Assembly: GCA_015661715.1 (NCBI GenBank)
Contig: DQVN01000074.1
Span: 1-30,640, forward strand
Length of the DNA: 30,640 bases
Direction of reading: 5' to 3'
Origin: Sulfurivirga caldicuralii
GTDB taxonomy: Bacteria; Pseudomonadota; Gammaproteobacteria; Thiomicrospirales; Thiomicrospiraceae
Below, piece after piece: positions 1 to 12,070 of this stretch. The position numbers and the translations under genes were made by a program. The notes beneath the pieces were generated by a model, which made no database searches, was not told the DNA's origin, and worked only from the letters and a program-made list of their open reading frames with translations. The first letter of the stretch is position 1. Each line of letters opens with the position of its first letter.

Positions 1-829
1 GTGTCATGGTTTGCGGACATTGTAGGCGGTGGCGGGGGTTGTCTTCAACTCGCCAGGCGGTCAGCTGTCCGCCCCACAGGCAGCCGGTATCCAGGGCATG
101 GACATTATAGCCGTCGAAAGCACCTAAGGTGGACCAATGGCCGAAGACGATGGTTTTGTCCTTGTTGCGTCGCTGGGGGTGGATAAACCAAGGGGCGTAA
201 CCGGCGGGTTGCTGGCCGGGGGCTTTTTTGCACTGGAATTCCATGCAGCCGTTGGCATCGCAGTAACGCAGACGGCAGAAGGCGTTGAGGCTGTAGCGCA
301 GCCGATCCCAGCCCGCCAGGGTGTCTGACCAGCAACGGGGTTCGCTGCCGAACAGGTGTCGTTGCAGGGCGTGTTGCCATTGGGGGCTGCGCAGGACTTC
401 TGCCACTGCTTCCGCTTCAAGGGCGGCTTGGGTATGGGTCCATTGGGGGGGCAGGCCGGCATGCACCATGGCCAGATTGTAGACGGGATGGGTGAGATAG
501 AGGGGCTGTTGCCGCAGCCAGTGAATCAGTTCATCCCGGTCGGGGGCGTTGAGGATGTCATCGATGGTGTCCTTGCCGGAGCGAAAGCGCTCCAGCCCGG
601 CGGCACAGGCCAGCAGGTGCAGGTCATGGTTGCCCAATACCATGCGGCCGCGGCCGGATTCGACCAGTTGTTTGACAAAGCGTAGGCATGAGAGGGACTG
701 GGGGCCGCGGTTGACGATATCGCCCACAAACCAGAGTTCATCCCGTTCGGGATGATAGTCGATCTGGGCCAGCAGTTGCTGCAGTGGCGTAAAACAGCCC
801 TGCAGATCGCCGATCACATAGGTGCTCAT
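1..829 (-). CDS. apaH: Symmetrical diadenosine tetraphosphatase ApaH (3' end cut by window edge)
   Basis: Hydrolyses Ap4A to two ADP in the cytosol and also acts on Np4-capped RNA (family knowledge). The reverse reading from ATG at 829 stays open for 276 codons to the left edge. It shows the calcineurin-like phosphoesterase motifs in order: IGDLQGC near residues 6-12, GDIVNRGP near 36-43, LGNHD near 68, MVHAGLPP near 118, and FGHW near the end. E. coli ApaH has 280 residues, so only a few codons are missing. Its ATG overlaps the rsmA stop as ATGA, so the two are probably translationally coupled. In E. coli apaG lies between rsmA and apaH; here it is absent. Confidence 0.95.
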   Translation of the reverse strand, partial: MSTYVIGDLQGCFTPLQQLLAQIDYHPERDELWFVGDIVNRGPQSLSCLRFVKQLVESGRGRMVLGNHDLHLLACAAGLERFRSGKDTIDDILNAPDRDELIHWLRQQPLYLTHPVYNLAMVHAGLPPQWTHTQAALEAEAVAEVLRSPQWQHALQRHLFGSEPRCWSDTLAGWDRLRYSLNAFCRLRYCDANGCMEFQCKKAPGQQPAGYAPWFIHPQRRNKDKTIVFGHWSTLGAFDGYNVHALDTGCLWGGQLTAWRVEDNPRHRLQCPQTMT

Positions 830-1611
830 GGGCATCCCCCTTTTTTATGGACATGGTTGGCCAGGCGCACGAATTCATCTACGGAGAGGGCTTCAGCACG
901 CAGGCCCGGGTCAATGTGGAGGGCGTTGAAGTCTGCTTGATCCAGCCAGTTCTTGAGGGTGTTGCGCAGGGTTTTACGCCGCTGGCTGAAGGCCTGTTTG
1001 ACCAGTTCAGCCAGGCACGCCTCATCGGTGGCCTGGATGGGAAATGGGCGGGGCACAAGGCGTACAATGGCTGAGTCCACCTTGGGGGGCGGGGTGAAGT
1101 TGCCCGGCCCCACGGTGAACAGATAGGTGGCCTGGCAGTGATACTGCACCATCACGCTCAGGCGGCCATAGGCTTTGCTGCCGGGTTGGGCGGTCATACG
1201 CGCCACCACCTCTTTTTGCAGCATAAAGTGCATATCGCGGATATCGGCTTTGTAGTTGAGCAGGTGGAAGATCAGCGGGCTGGAGATATTGTAGGGCAGG
1301 TTGCCCACCACGCGCAGGGGTTTGGGTTCCAGGCGGCTGTAGTCGAAGGTGAGGGCATCGGCGGCATGCAGGGTAATGTTGTTGAAGGGGGCGAAAAGCT
1401 GGGACAGTTTGGGTATCAGATCCCGGTCGATTTCGATGACATCGATGGTGGCGCCGCTGCGGGCCAGGGGCAGTGTGATGGCCGCCTCACCCGGGCCGAT
1501 CTCCACCAGATGGTCATCCGCTTGCGGGTGGATGCTGCGGACGATGCGTTCGATCACTTGCTGGTTGTGGAGAAAATGTTGGCCGAAACGCTTTTTATGC
1601 TTGTGCGCCAT
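826..1611 (-). CDS. rsmA: 16S rRNA dimethyladenosine transferase RsmA (KsgA)
   Basis: SAM-dependent enzyme that dimethylates two adjacent adenines near the 3' end of 16S rRNA late in small-subunit assembly (family knowledge). 261 residues, slightly shorter than the E. coli protein (273). Visible motifs are FGQHFL at residues 9-14, the SAM loop [10 protein letters not shown] at 37-46, the acidic residue after IEID near 61, and catalytic [10 protein letters not shown] at 104-113. The C-terminal part carries the [12 protein letters not shown] signature of the family. The ATG at 1611 lies 17 bp inside the end of pdxA and the stop overlaps apaH by 4 bp, so it is embedded in the lptD-surA-pdxA-rsmA-apaH operon. 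Confidence 0.97.
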   Translation of the reverse strand: MAHKHKKRFGQHFLHNQQVIERIVRSIHPQADDHLVEIGPGEAAITLPLARSGATIDVIEIDRDLIPKLSQLFAPFNNITLHAADALTFDYSRLEPKPLRVVGNLPYNISSPLIFHLLNYKADIRDMHFMLQKEVVARMTAQPGSKAYGRLSVMVQYHCQATYLFTVGPGNFTPPPKVDSAIVRLVPRPFPIQATDEACLAELVKQAFSQRRKTLRNTLKNWLDQADFNALHIDPGLRAEALSVDEFVRLANHVHKKGGCP

Positions 1612-2575
1612 GGTTGATCATCTCTATTGCGGTATGGATGGCATAAATCAGGCTGCCCGGGTCGGCCTGGCCGCTGCCGGCCAGTTCCAGGGCGGTACCA
1701 TGGTCCACTGAAGTGCGGATAAAGGGTAGCCCCAAAGTAATATTGACGGCGCGGCCGAAGCCCTTGTGTTTGAGTACGGGCAGGCCTTGGTCATGGTACA
1801 TGGCCAGCACCGCATCGGCGCCATCCAGGTGGTTCGGCGTAAACAGGGTGTCGGCCGGTAGCGGGCCGGTAAGGTGCAGCCCTTGGGTGCGCAGCCGCTT
1901 GAGCACCGGTTCGATGATTTCGATCTCTTCCCTTCCCATATGGCCGCCTTCGCCCGCATGGGGGTTGAGGCCGGCCACCAGAATATGCGGCTTATGCAGG
2001 CCAAAGGATCGGCGCAGCGCTTGATGCAGGATGGTCAGAATCCGGGTGAGTTTCTCCTGGGTGATGGCGTCGGCGATGGCTCGCAGAGGCAGGTGGGTGG
2101 TGGCCAGCGCCACCCGCAACCCTTCGGTGGCCAGCATCATCACCACCTCATCCACCTGGGCGGCGGCTTGAAAAAATTCCGTATGGCCACTAAAGGGAAT
2201 GCCTGCATCATTGATCACCCCTTTATGTACCGGGGCAGTGACCACACCGGCGAATTCGCCGGTCAAACACCCTTGGGTGGCACGGCGTAACTGCGCCAGC
2301 ACATGGGGGGCATTGGTCGGGTCAAGCTGGCGGGGAACGACGCTAGTCGCCGTGGGGATCGGCAGGTGATACAGGGCGCCGGCAGGTGCCGGGTCGCGCT
2401 GGTCATGCCAGGGGAGCAGGCGCAGGGGACGGTTGAGCATCCGGGCGCGCGCGGTCAGCACCTGGGCATCGCCCAACACGACTAAGGGGATAGTCCATGT
2501 GTGTTGTGCCAGCTCAGCAATCAGGTCTGGGCCGATCCCGGCCGGTTCGCCGCTTGTAATGACCAGCGGTTTCAC
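1595..2575 (-). CDS. pdxA: 4-hydroxythreonine-4-phosphate dehydrogenase PdxA
   Basis: NAD-dependent step of the DXP-dependent pyridoxal phosphate pathway, giving the substrate for PdxJ (family knowledge). 326 residues, the usual length. Visible hallmarks are the N-terminal [21 protein letters not shown] (metal-binding His), [16 protein letters not shown], and [12 protein letters not shown] near the C-terminus; the three His-containing segments supply the divalent metal site. The start is GTG at 2575, overlapping the surA stop as GTGA. The 3' end overlaps rsmA by 17 bp. This is the conserved surA-pdxA-rsmA order of Gammaproteobacteria. No sign of damage. Confidence 0.97.
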   Translation of the reverse strand: MKPLVITSGEPAGIGPDLIAELAQHTWTIPLVVLGDAQVLTARARMLNRPLRLLPWHDQRDPAPAGALYHLPIPTATSVVPRQLDPTNAPHVLAQLRRATQGCLTGEFAGVVTAPVHKGVINDAGIPFSGHTEFFQAAAQVDEVVMMLATEGLRVALATTHLPLRAIADAITQEKLTRILTILHQALRRSFGLHKPHILVAGLNPHAGEGGHMGREEIEIIEPVLKRLRTQGLHLTGPLPADTLFTPNHLDGADAVLAMYHDQGLPVLKHKGFGRAVNITLGLPFIRTSVDHGTALELAGSGQADPGSLIYAIHTAIEMINHGAQA

Positions 2576-3549
2576 GGTTTGAGGGTTTCCTCATCGTCCA
2601 GATAGATCTCCACATGGGCCTCATCCCGCAGGCGGCGCAGCCACAGGTCGAACAGTTCGCTGGCTTTGCGCTGGCGCAGGGCCATCAGCGCCTGTTGGCG
2701 GTCGCGCTCGCTGGCCTGGAGGGTATTGCCCTTCTCTTCCAGTTTCAGCAGGTGATAACCGCTGGGGCTTTTCAACGGTGGGGTCACCATACCGGGTTGC
2801 AGTTTGTCTAAGGCATCCAGGAACAGGTCGGGCAGCTCGTTTTCACTGCGCCAACCCAAATCGCCGCCCTGGAGGGCATATTGTCCTTGGGAGTGCTGCA
2901 CCGCCAGGGCGCTGAAGTCGGCGCCGTTTTGCACCTGTTGGTAAAGCTGCTCGGCCTTGGCTTGGGCTTCAGCCACCTGTTCTTGGGTGGGGGCGCTGGG
3001 CAGGGCGATGAGGATATGACGCAGCTTGTAGCGGGTCAGGTTGCCGCCTGCCTGTTGTTTGAGAAACTGGTCCACATCGTTCTCGGTGACCTGTATGCGG
3101 CTGACCACCTCGATATGGCGCAGTTTTTCAATGGTCAGCCGTTTGTGCACACTTTCGCGCAATTGGGCGAAACCGCCGGGTTGTTGTTCATCCAGCATCT
3201 GTTGCAGTTGCGCCAGGGTCAGGCCATTTTGCGCCGCGATCTGTTGCAGCTGGGCGTTGACCTCATCATCGCTCACCTGGATGCCCCGCTGTTTGGCGCG
3301 CAGCAGTTGGATTTTCTCCAGGATAAGTTGCTCTAAGACCCGTTTGCGCAGCACATCCGCAGGGGGAGGGGTAATGCCTCTCTGGCGCAGTTGGGACAGG
3401 GTCGCTGAGATGGCCTGGTCCAGTTCGCTTTGCAGAATGGGCTGGTCTTCCACTACGGCTACGATGCGCTCCAGCAACTGGGCTGCCTGGGCGGAAAAGG
3501 CCAGTAATGACAGCAGGGTGAACAGGAAAATCGATCGGATCAAAGTCAT
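2572..3549 (-). CDS. surA: Periplasmic chaperone SurA, single-parvulin form
   Basis: Chaperone for outer-membrane beta-barrel proteins such as the adjacent LptD (family knowledge). 325 residues against 428 in E. coli. Residues 1-22 are a signal peptide ending AQA; 23-150 form the SurA N domain ([17 protein letters not shown]); 173-272 form one parvulin domain ([24 protein letters not shown]). The protein then passes directly into the C-terminal helix and strand ([18 protein letters not shown]). By pattern the retained domain matches P1 of E. coli SurA, and the second parvulin domain P2, the more active isomerase in E. coli, is missing. It sits 8 bp after lptD and overlaps pdxA by 4 bp. Confidence 0.93.
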   Translation of the reverse strand: MTLIRSIFLFTLLSLLAFSAQAAQLLERIVAVVEDQPILQSELDQAISATLSQLRQRGITPPPADVLRKRVLEQLILEKIQLLRAKQRGIQVSDDEVNAQLQQIAAQNGLTLAQLQQMLDEQQPGGFAQLRESVHKRLTIEKLRHIEVVSRIQVTENDVDQFLKQQAGGNLTRYKLRHILIALPSAPTQEQVAEAQAKAEQLYQQVQNGADFSALAVQHSQGQYALQGGDLGWRSENELPDLFLDALDKLQPGMVTPPLKSPSGYHLLKLEEKGNTLQASERDRQQALMALRQRKASELFDLWLRRLRDEAHVEIYLDDEETLKP

Positions 3550-3557
3550 GGTGCGCC

Positions 3558-5729
3558 TTAGAAATTCAGTTTACGTTGCAGCAGCCGTGCAAAGCTGCGT
3601 CCTGTGGTGCTCAAGCCTTTGAGGGTCAGCACCAGTCGTAGCGTGTAATTATAGCGGCCATCTTGCAGGCGTGTTTCCTCCAACTGCAGCTCACTTTTCC
3701 AGCAGCAGCTTTCGTAGCCCAAGGTCCAAGCGGTTTCCACGCGCACCTTGGCGGTGTAGTCATACTGCAGATAGCCGCCCACTTGCCAGTTACGGCCGGG
3801 TTGCCACAGTGCGCCGGTCAGTAGCAGTTGGGTTTCATCGGGGCTGGCAATCTGCTGCCAGCTGTATTGGCTCAGAAGGGTCAGGCGATCGGCGCGCCAA
3901 CGCAGGCGGCTGATCAGGTTGCGCAGGGCAAAGGTGCCGTCGTGCAGTTCAAAGGTGCTGTCAAACAGCACGGCGTCTGTGGTGAGGCGCAACTGGCCGA
4001 ACAGGTGGCTGCGGGGGGTGGTGTCCGCCAGGGTACCGGTCAGGCCCACATGGCGGGTGGCCAGATAAAAGGCCTGGCCGATGGCGGCGCGCAGGTGTTC
4101 ATGGCCACGGGGACTGAGGAGGCGTGTGGTCAGGGCGAATGAAAGGCGCTGGGTGTCACCAATGCGGTCAGCGCCGGTGAAGCGGTTGAGGGCAAAAAGA
4201 TTATCAAAACTCAGGCTGCGTGGGGCGCTGTCAAAGTTGGGCAGGGCATCCTGATCGACATAGGGGATATGGGTGTATTGCAGTCTGGGTTCCAGGGTCT
4301 GAATCCAGCCGGGGCCGATCTCATCAGCAGGTCGCTCGAATACCACGGTGCCGTGTATTTCGGCCATGGGCACGCTAATCTCGCCCCCGGGCGCCCCGTC
4401 GAGCAGATCATAGCGGGTGTGTTGGATTTGCGCCGTCGCGCCCACCTCGCCCCAACGGGTGGGGGCCAGCAGCGTCAGCCGGGGACGCACCAGGGTGCGC
4501 TGACCTTCGGGGCGGCTGTGGTCAATGGGAATATCGAAATGGCTGATTTCGGTGTAGAGTTGCCCTTGTAATTGGTTGGTGAAGCGGTGGTTGAGGGTTA
4601 GGCCAAACTGAGGCCGCAACGCGTAATTGGCCGCATGATTCCGCAGCAACAGGTAATCCTGATGGCGGATAAAGGCGCTGATCTGATCCGTGGGACGCCA
4701 GTCCAGGCGCAGTTGACGGCGGTCAAAGCTGGCGGTGGTGAGCAGAGGATCAATGGGTATGTCGGCGAAAAAGTCCTTGTCGGAGACATCCTGCCACTGA
4801 ATACGACCGCTGAGACCGTAGCCGAAATATTGATCGCCCACCAGCTTGATGCGCCAGCGCGGCTTACCCGTCAGTTGATCATCCAGCCAGGTGGTCGTCA
4901 GCACGCTCTGCTGCCAGCTGTTCAGGCTGCGAAATTCATTATCCAGCATCAGGCCGCGATCCTGGAATGTGTAGAGCGTCAGCGTATCGTCATAGTTGGG
5001 TGCCAGGTTGAAGTAGTAGGGAATGCCCACCAGCCAGCTGGGATTTTCCCGGTTGGGTGACTGATAGCTTTGTACGCTGGGGATGAGAAAGCCGCTGGCC
5101 CGTTTGGACAATGGATAGCTGATATAGGGGGTGTAGAGCAGGGGCACGCCCTTGAAATTCAGGCGGGCGTGGTGGGCATACACCCGCTGGGCCTTGCGAT
5201 CCACGCGCACCTTTTGCGCATGCACAAACCAGTCATCCTGCCCCAGGGGGCAGGTGGTCAGGCGGGCTGTTTGCAGTTGGGTTTGTTCTTCGGCGGGGTT
5301 GTGGATGAGCTTTTGCGCCTGGCCGCGCAGTTGGCGGTTGCGTTGCTGGAAGTGGACGGCTTGCGCTTCCAGGGTATTGTTTGCGCGCTGATAGCGCAGT
5401 TGGCGGGCGGTGAGCAGCCAGTGGTGCGTCTGCGCCTGCACATCGTCGGCGGCTGTGAGCATGCGGCTCAGTCGATCCCAGTGTAGCTGCAGGGTCTGGA
5501 GCCACAGTCCGGGATGGCTCAGTTGCACCTGGCCGCTCAGATCGATTCCCTCCTGGGTCGCCACCAGTTGATCCGCCCAAGCCTCCGTGGGGCCTGTCTG
5601 CTTGATGGGTTTAAGCGGCAGCAGCCACTGCCCGGTGCAGGGTTGCGCGCCTGCCGGTTGGCAAAGGAAAAAGCTGATGCAAAAAAGCGCTGTTCGTTTC
5701 AAAATAGCCGCCGTCGTGTGCAAAAACAC
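3558..5729 (-). CDS. lptD: LPS-assembly outer membrane protein LptD
   Basis: Beta-barrel that, with LptE, inserts lipopolysaccharide into the outer leaflet of the outer membrane (family knowledge). 723 residues: a signal peptide to about residue 28 (FFLCQPAGA), an N-terminal jellyroll rich in LptA-like strands up to about 210, then a long barrel of alternating aromatic strands. The cysteine pattern needed for the two interdomain disulfides is kept: C31, C160 and the adjacent pair C675-C676 (ESCCW). The start appears to be GTG at 5729; its ribosome site is weak, so a slightly later start is possible. Only 25 bp separate it from the divergent amgK, so its promoter must lie inside amgK. First gene of the surA-pdxA-rsmA-apaH run. 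Confidence 0.95.
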   Translation of the reverse strand: MFLHTTAAILKRTALFCISFFLCQPAGAQPCTGQWLLPLKPIKQTGPTEAWADQLVATQEGIDLSGQVQLSHPGLWLQTLQLHWDRLSRMLTAADDVQAQTHHWLLTARQLRYQRANNTLEAQAVHFQQRNRQLRGQAQKLIHNPAEEQTQLQTARLTTCPLGQDDWFVHAQKVRVDRKAQRVYAHHARLNFKGVPLLYTPYISYPLSKRASGFLIPSVQSYQSPNRENPSWLVGIPYYFNLAPNYDDTLTLYTFQDRGLMLDNEFRSLNSWQQSVLTTTWLDDQLTGKPRWRIKLVGDQYFGYGLSGRIQWQDVSDKDFFADIPIDPLLTTASFDRRQLRLDWRPTDQISAFIRHQDYLLLRNHAANYALRPQFGLTLNHRFTNQLQGQLYTEISHFDIPIDHSRPEGQRTLVRPRLTLLAPTRWGEVGATAQIQHTRYDLLDGAPGGEISVPMAEIHGTVVFERPADEIGPGWIQTLEPRLQYTHIPYVDQDALPNFDSAPRSLSFDNLFALNRFTGADRIGDTQRLSFALTTRLLSPRGHEHLRAAIGQAFYLATRHVGLTGTLADTTPRSHLFGQLRLTTDAVLFDSTFELHDGTFALRNLISRLRWRADRLTLLSQYSWQQIASPDETQLLLTGALWQPGRNWQVGGYLQYDYTAKVRVETAWTLGYESCCWKSELQLEETRLQDGRYNYTLRLVLTLKGLSTTGRSFARLLQRKLNF

Positions 5730-5754
5730 TCATTTTAGCCGTCAGGAGGCCATT

Positions 5755-8623
<2,869 letters not shown>

Positions 8624-8627
<4 letters not shown>

Positions 8628-9535
8628 AGCCAGCGATGCTTTGATTTCAAGTAGAAGAACACGCCCGGTAGGGCAGCAAAGATCAGAATCATACCATAGA
8701 GCACCGACATGGCCAGCACTTGCGCCTGGGCGGCGCCCACCAACATAAATAGACCGATCAGCGCCCCTTCACGCACGCCCCATCCGGCAAAGGAAAGGGG
8801 GAGAATGGTCAGCAGGATGGCCGGTGGGGTCAGGGCCAGATAGATGCCGATGGGCTGGTTGATGCCCACGGCATGGCCCAGACCGAAGATGGCGAGCATG
8901 GCAAACAGATGGGTTAGCAAGGACAGACCGATTTGCACCGCCAAATCCCGGGGATGGCGATAAACGCGGTAGAAGCGTTCGGACAGCTCGGCAAACAGGC
9001 GAGTGAACGACCAGCGATACAGGGGCGTGAGTCGGTGCAGCCACAGAAGCAGCGCAAAGCCGGTCAGGGCGGCCAGGGTGATGCTGACCAGACCATAGAG
9101 CAAGACGGCAGGCAGCAGGTCTGCCGGCGCCCACCACAACGCCAGGATATTGAGCAACAACAGGCCGATCAGCCCCACGATGCGATCAATGAAAATGGCA
9201 TAGAAGGCCTCTTTTAAGGGAGCGCCATGGGCATGCACTTCGGCGATGCGGTAGGCGTCGCCGCCGATGCTGGTGGGCAGCACCTGATTGAACAGCGCCC
9301 CTTTGAAATAGCTGGCCAGATAGAAGCGGAATGGGTGGTGAAAGCCCAGCCGGTGCATAATCAGCTTCCAGCGCACGGCGGCGGTCACCTGGCTGAGCAA
9401 CTGCATCAGCAATGCGGCCGCCACCATCCAGGGGGTGGCGGTGGTGATGGTCTGCCACGCCTGGTGCGGATCCACTTGCCAGAAGAGAAAGGCCAGCAGC
9501 GCCAGCGCGACCAAGAGTTTGAACAGGTTTTTCAA
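8624..9535 (-). CDS. LPG-synthase TM / UPF0104 flippase-like membrane protein
   Basis: 303 residues, mostly hydrophobic with about eight predicted membrane segments. It matches the membrane-domain family shared by MprF and archaeal AglD: PTSIGGDAYRI near residue 90 and the loop GWGVREGALIGLF near 255 are hallmarks of that family. Members often accompany glycosyltransferases and are thought to move or help glycosylate lipid-linked substrates; no soluble catalytic domain is present here. The start is TTG at 9535, within the epmB end (TTGA overlap), with GGAGG just upstream. The downstream GT9 gene overlaps by 4 bp, so a shared role in modifying a lipid-linked glycan is a reasonable inference. 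Confidence 0.82.
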
Positions 9536-10473
9536 ATAACCTCCACCGGGGTTTTGCAGGGCTCGTTGGCGATTTCGCGCACCAGACGCGGGACCAGATA
9601 GCCGGGCAGGCGTTGGCGCAGATATTGTATCAAGGCGATGCCACGGCTGGCGCTCACCTCAAAGTGTGCCGCCCCTTGCACCCGATCCAACAGATGCAGA
9701 TAGTAGGGCAGTACGCCCTGGGCCCACAGGCTGTGGCTGAGTTTCTCCAGGGTCGCTTCCTGGTCATTGACGCCGCGCAGCAGCACGCTTTGATTGAGCA
9801 GGGTAAAGCCCGCCTGACGCCAGCGGGCCAATACTTCGGCCGTCTCCTTGCTCAGCTCGTCCGGATGGTTGCAGTGCACCACCAGCACCTTGTTGAGGCG
9901 ACTGTGGCGCGCCCAATGCAGAAACCGCCCTTGTGGCGTCAGCGCCGGTGCAGCAATGGGGCTGCGGCTGTGGATGCGCAGGGTTTGAATATGGGGGATG
10001 GCTTCCAGCGCCCGGACGCGGTCGGTTAATTGTGCCTCGCTTAACGTGAGGGGGTCGCCGCCGCTGAGGATGACCTCATGGATCTCCTCATGGCGGTGCA
10101 GGTAGTCCAGGGTGGTCTGCCAGGCGGCTTGTCCCAGGGTCTGTTCATAGGGAAAGTGGCGGCGGAAGCAGAAGCGGCAGTGGATGTGACAGCGGGGGGA
10201 GAGCATCACCAGCGCCCGCCCGTGGTATTTGTGCAGCAGCGCCGGAGCCGGGCGGGCGTTCAGGTCACCCACCGCATCGGCGCTGAAGCCGGGAACAGTC
10301 TGGTTTTCCGCGGCTGTGGGCAGCACCTGCGCCAGCAACCCATCATGGTCGCAGGTGGCGATGCGCTCGATAAAGTGTGCGGGCACCTTGAGGGGAAAGT
10401 TCGTTTCCACCGGCGGCAGCCGCCGACCGATGCGTTGTGCTAGGGCCTCGATATCCTTGACAATGGCTGACAC
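9532..10473 (-). CDS. epmB: EF-P (R)-beta-lysine-forming 2,3-aminomutase EpmB
   Basis: Radical SAM and PLP enzyme that converts L-lysine to (R)-beta-lysine for attachment to EF-P (family knowledge). 313 residues. The cluster-binding CxxxCxxC is visible as C95, C99 and C102 in RCHIHCRFC; EVILSGGDPLTL follows; the PLP lysine segment near the C-terminus is EPCKTP. The start is GTG at 10473, with GAGGG six bases upstream and an in-frame TAA six codons before it. It diverges from efp across 50 bp, and efp is followed by epmA, so the substrate enzyme, ligase and target are clustered. This supports EpmB rather than a catabolic lysine 2,3-aminomutase. Confidence 0.94.
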   Translation of the reverse strand: MSAIVKDIEALAQRIGRRLPPVETNFPLKVPAHFIERIATCDHDGLLAQVLPTAAENQTVPGFSADAVGDLNARPAPALLHKYHGRALVMLSPRCHIHCRFCFRRHFPYEQTLGQAAWQTTLDYLHRHEEIHEVILSGGDPLTLSEAQLTDRVRALEAIPHIQTLRIHSRSPIAAPALTPQGRFLHWARHSRLNKVLVVHCNHPDELSKETAEVLARWRQAGFTLLNQSVLLRGVNDQEATLEKLSHSLWAQGVLPYYLHLLDRVQGAAHFEVSASRGIALIQYLRQRLPGYLVPRLVREIANEPCKTPVEVI

Positions 10474-10495
10474 GCCCGTCCCTCGCCGTTAAAAT
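10467..10495 (+). promoter_or_regulatory. Putative sigma70-type promoter of efp-epmA
   Basis: CTGACA at 10467-10472 and TAAAAT at 10490-10495 are separated by exactly 17 bases, each one mismatch from consensus. Transcription would start near 10502, 22 bases before the efp ATG, leaving the AGGGAG ribosome site at 10511-10516 in the leader. The -35 box lies over the divergent epmB start codon, so initiation of one gene could interfere with the other. Read from sequence only. Confidence 0.55.
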
Positions 10496-10523
10496 AAGCC
10501 GACTATTTTAAGGGAGAACAATC

Positions 10524-11093
10524 ATGGCGACCTACAGCACCAGTGAGTTTCGCAATGGCCTGAAGTTTTTGCTGGATGGCCAGCCCTGCGTCATTATCAA
10601 CAATGAGATTGTCCAGCCGGGCAAGGGCCAGGCATTCAATCGGGTGAAGTATCGCAATCTGATCACCGGTCGGGTGCTGGAGAAGACCTTCAAGTCCGGC
10701 GAGAAGGTGGAAGCGGCGGATGTGGTGGATACGGAGCTGCAGTATCTCTACAACGATGGTGAATTCTGGCATTTTATGGATCCGGAAACCTTTGATCAGT
10801 ATCAGGCTGGTGAAGCGGCGGTGGGAGACAATGCCAAGTGGCTGGTGGAGCAGGATATCTGCAGTGTCACCCTGTGGAATGGGGAGCCGATTGCCGTGGT
10901 GCCACCTAAGCAGGTGACCTTGGAGGTGGTGGAGACCGATCCGGGCCTGAAGGGGGATACGGCCGGTACCGGTGGTAAGCCGGCCACCCTTTCCACCGGT
11001 GCGGTGGTGCAGGTGCCCTTGTTTGTGCAGATTGGCGACAAGGTGGTGGTCAATACGCAGACCGGTGAATATGTCTCACGCGCCAAGGGATGA
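10524..11093 (+). CDS. efp: Translation elongation factor P
   Basis: Relieves ribosome stalling at polyproline stretches (family knowledge). 189 residues, standard length, with three beta domains. The modification site K34 is present in the loop PGKGQAF and belongs to the beta-lysylated type, consistent with epmB and epmA on either side. The ATG at 10524 follows AGGGAG. The 3' end overlaps epmA by 23 bp, so modifier ligase and target are probably translated from one message. The EpmC hydroxylase is not seen in this window. Confidence 0.98.
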   Translation: MATYSTSEFRNGLKFLLDGQPCVIINNEIVQPGKGQAFNRVKYRNLITGRVLEKTFKSGEKVEAADVVDTELQYLYNDGEFWHFMDPETFDQYQAGEAAVGDNAKWLVEQDICSVTLWNGEPIAVVPPKQVTLEVVETDPGLKGDTAGTGGKPATLSTGAVVQVPLFVQIGDKVVVNTQTGEYVSRAKG

Positions 11094-12054
11094 CTGGCGC
11101 CCCACAGCGACTCAAGCGGCACTACAAAAACGCGCGCGGATTCTGGCGGATCTGCGCGCGTTTTTTCATGCCCGCGGGGTCATGGAGGTGGAGGTGCCCA
11201 TGCTGTCTGCCGCGGCAGCGCCGGATGTACATCTGCGCAGTCTCTCCACCTGGGTGCACCGGCCTGGTGTGGGGGCGCAAAGGCGCTGGCTGCCCACCTC
11301 GCCGGAATACCCGCTCAAACGGCTGTTATGCGCTGGCTATGGCGATGTTTATGCCTTGGGCAAGGTGTTTCGCGATGGCGATGAAAGCCGTCGGCACCAG
11401 CCGGAATTCACCCTGTTGGAGTGGTATCGGCTGGGGTTCGATCTACAGGCCATGATGGATGAAACCGCCGCGCTGTTGCAGGCCATATTGGGGCCGCAGC
11501 CGGTGTTGCGCCTACGCTATGATGAGCTGTTTGCCCGCTTTGCCGGCATCGAATCGGCCTATACGGCGGAGGCAGGGGTGTTTCGTCGGGCATTGACGGC
11601 GGCGGGTAAAGAGATCGCCGGTGTGGACCCGGAAGATACCCTGCTGTGGCGGCAGTTGGTGTTGACCGAAATCATCGAGCCGCAATTGGCGGCACACGGG
11701 GTGGTGTTCGTGTGGGGCTGGCCGCGGGAGGAGGCGGCGCTGGCTGCCTTGTCGCCAGAAGGCTATGCGCTGCGCTTTGAGGTGTATGTGGCGGGTATGG
11801 AGTTGGCCAATGGTTATGAGGAGCTGCGCGAGGCAACAGCCTATGCGCAGCGTTTTGCCCAGTGGAACAGGACGCGCCGCCGCCTGGGGCGGCCTGAGAT
11901 GCCGGTGGATGCGCGGTTGCTGGAAGCTTTGCAGGCTAACGGCGGCCTGCCTGCCTGTAGCGGCGTGGCTTTAGGGGTGGACCGCCTGGTGATGGCGGCC
12001 CTGGGGGTTGAGGATATTGAGGCGGTGGTCGCCTTTCCCGTGGCGCGGGCGTGA
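11071..12054 (+). CDS. epmA: EF-P-(R)-beta-lysine ligase EpmA
   Basis: Activates (R)-beta-lysine and attaches it to K34 of EF-P; it resembles the catalytic core of class II lysyl-tRNA synthetase without the anticodon-binding domain (family knowledge). 327 residues against 325 in E. coli. Visible are motif 2 ([20 protein letters not shown]), the segment [10 protein letters not shown] and motif 3 ([16 protein letters not shown]). The start at ATG 11071 was chosen because the protein then begins as E. coli EpmA does; it lies 23 bp inside efp. The longer upstream reading is only the efp shadow frame. Confidence 0.95.
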   Translation: MSHAPRDDWRPTATQAALQKRARILADLRAFFHARGVMEVEVPMLSAAAAPDVHLRSLSTWVHRPGVGAQRRWLPTSPEYPLKRLLCAGYGDVYALGKVFRDGDESRRHQPEFTLLEWYRLGFDLQAMMDETAALLQAILGPQPVLRLRYDELFARFAGIESAYTAEAGVFRRALTAAGKEIAGVDPEDTLLWRQLVLTEIIEPQLAAHGVVFVWGWPREEAALAALSPEGYALRFEVYVAGMELANGYEELREATAYAQRFAQWNRTRRRLGRPEMPVDARLLEALQANGGLPACSGVALGVDRLVMAALGVEDIEAVVAFPVARA

Positions 12055-12070
12055 ATGGGGTCTAACCGTT

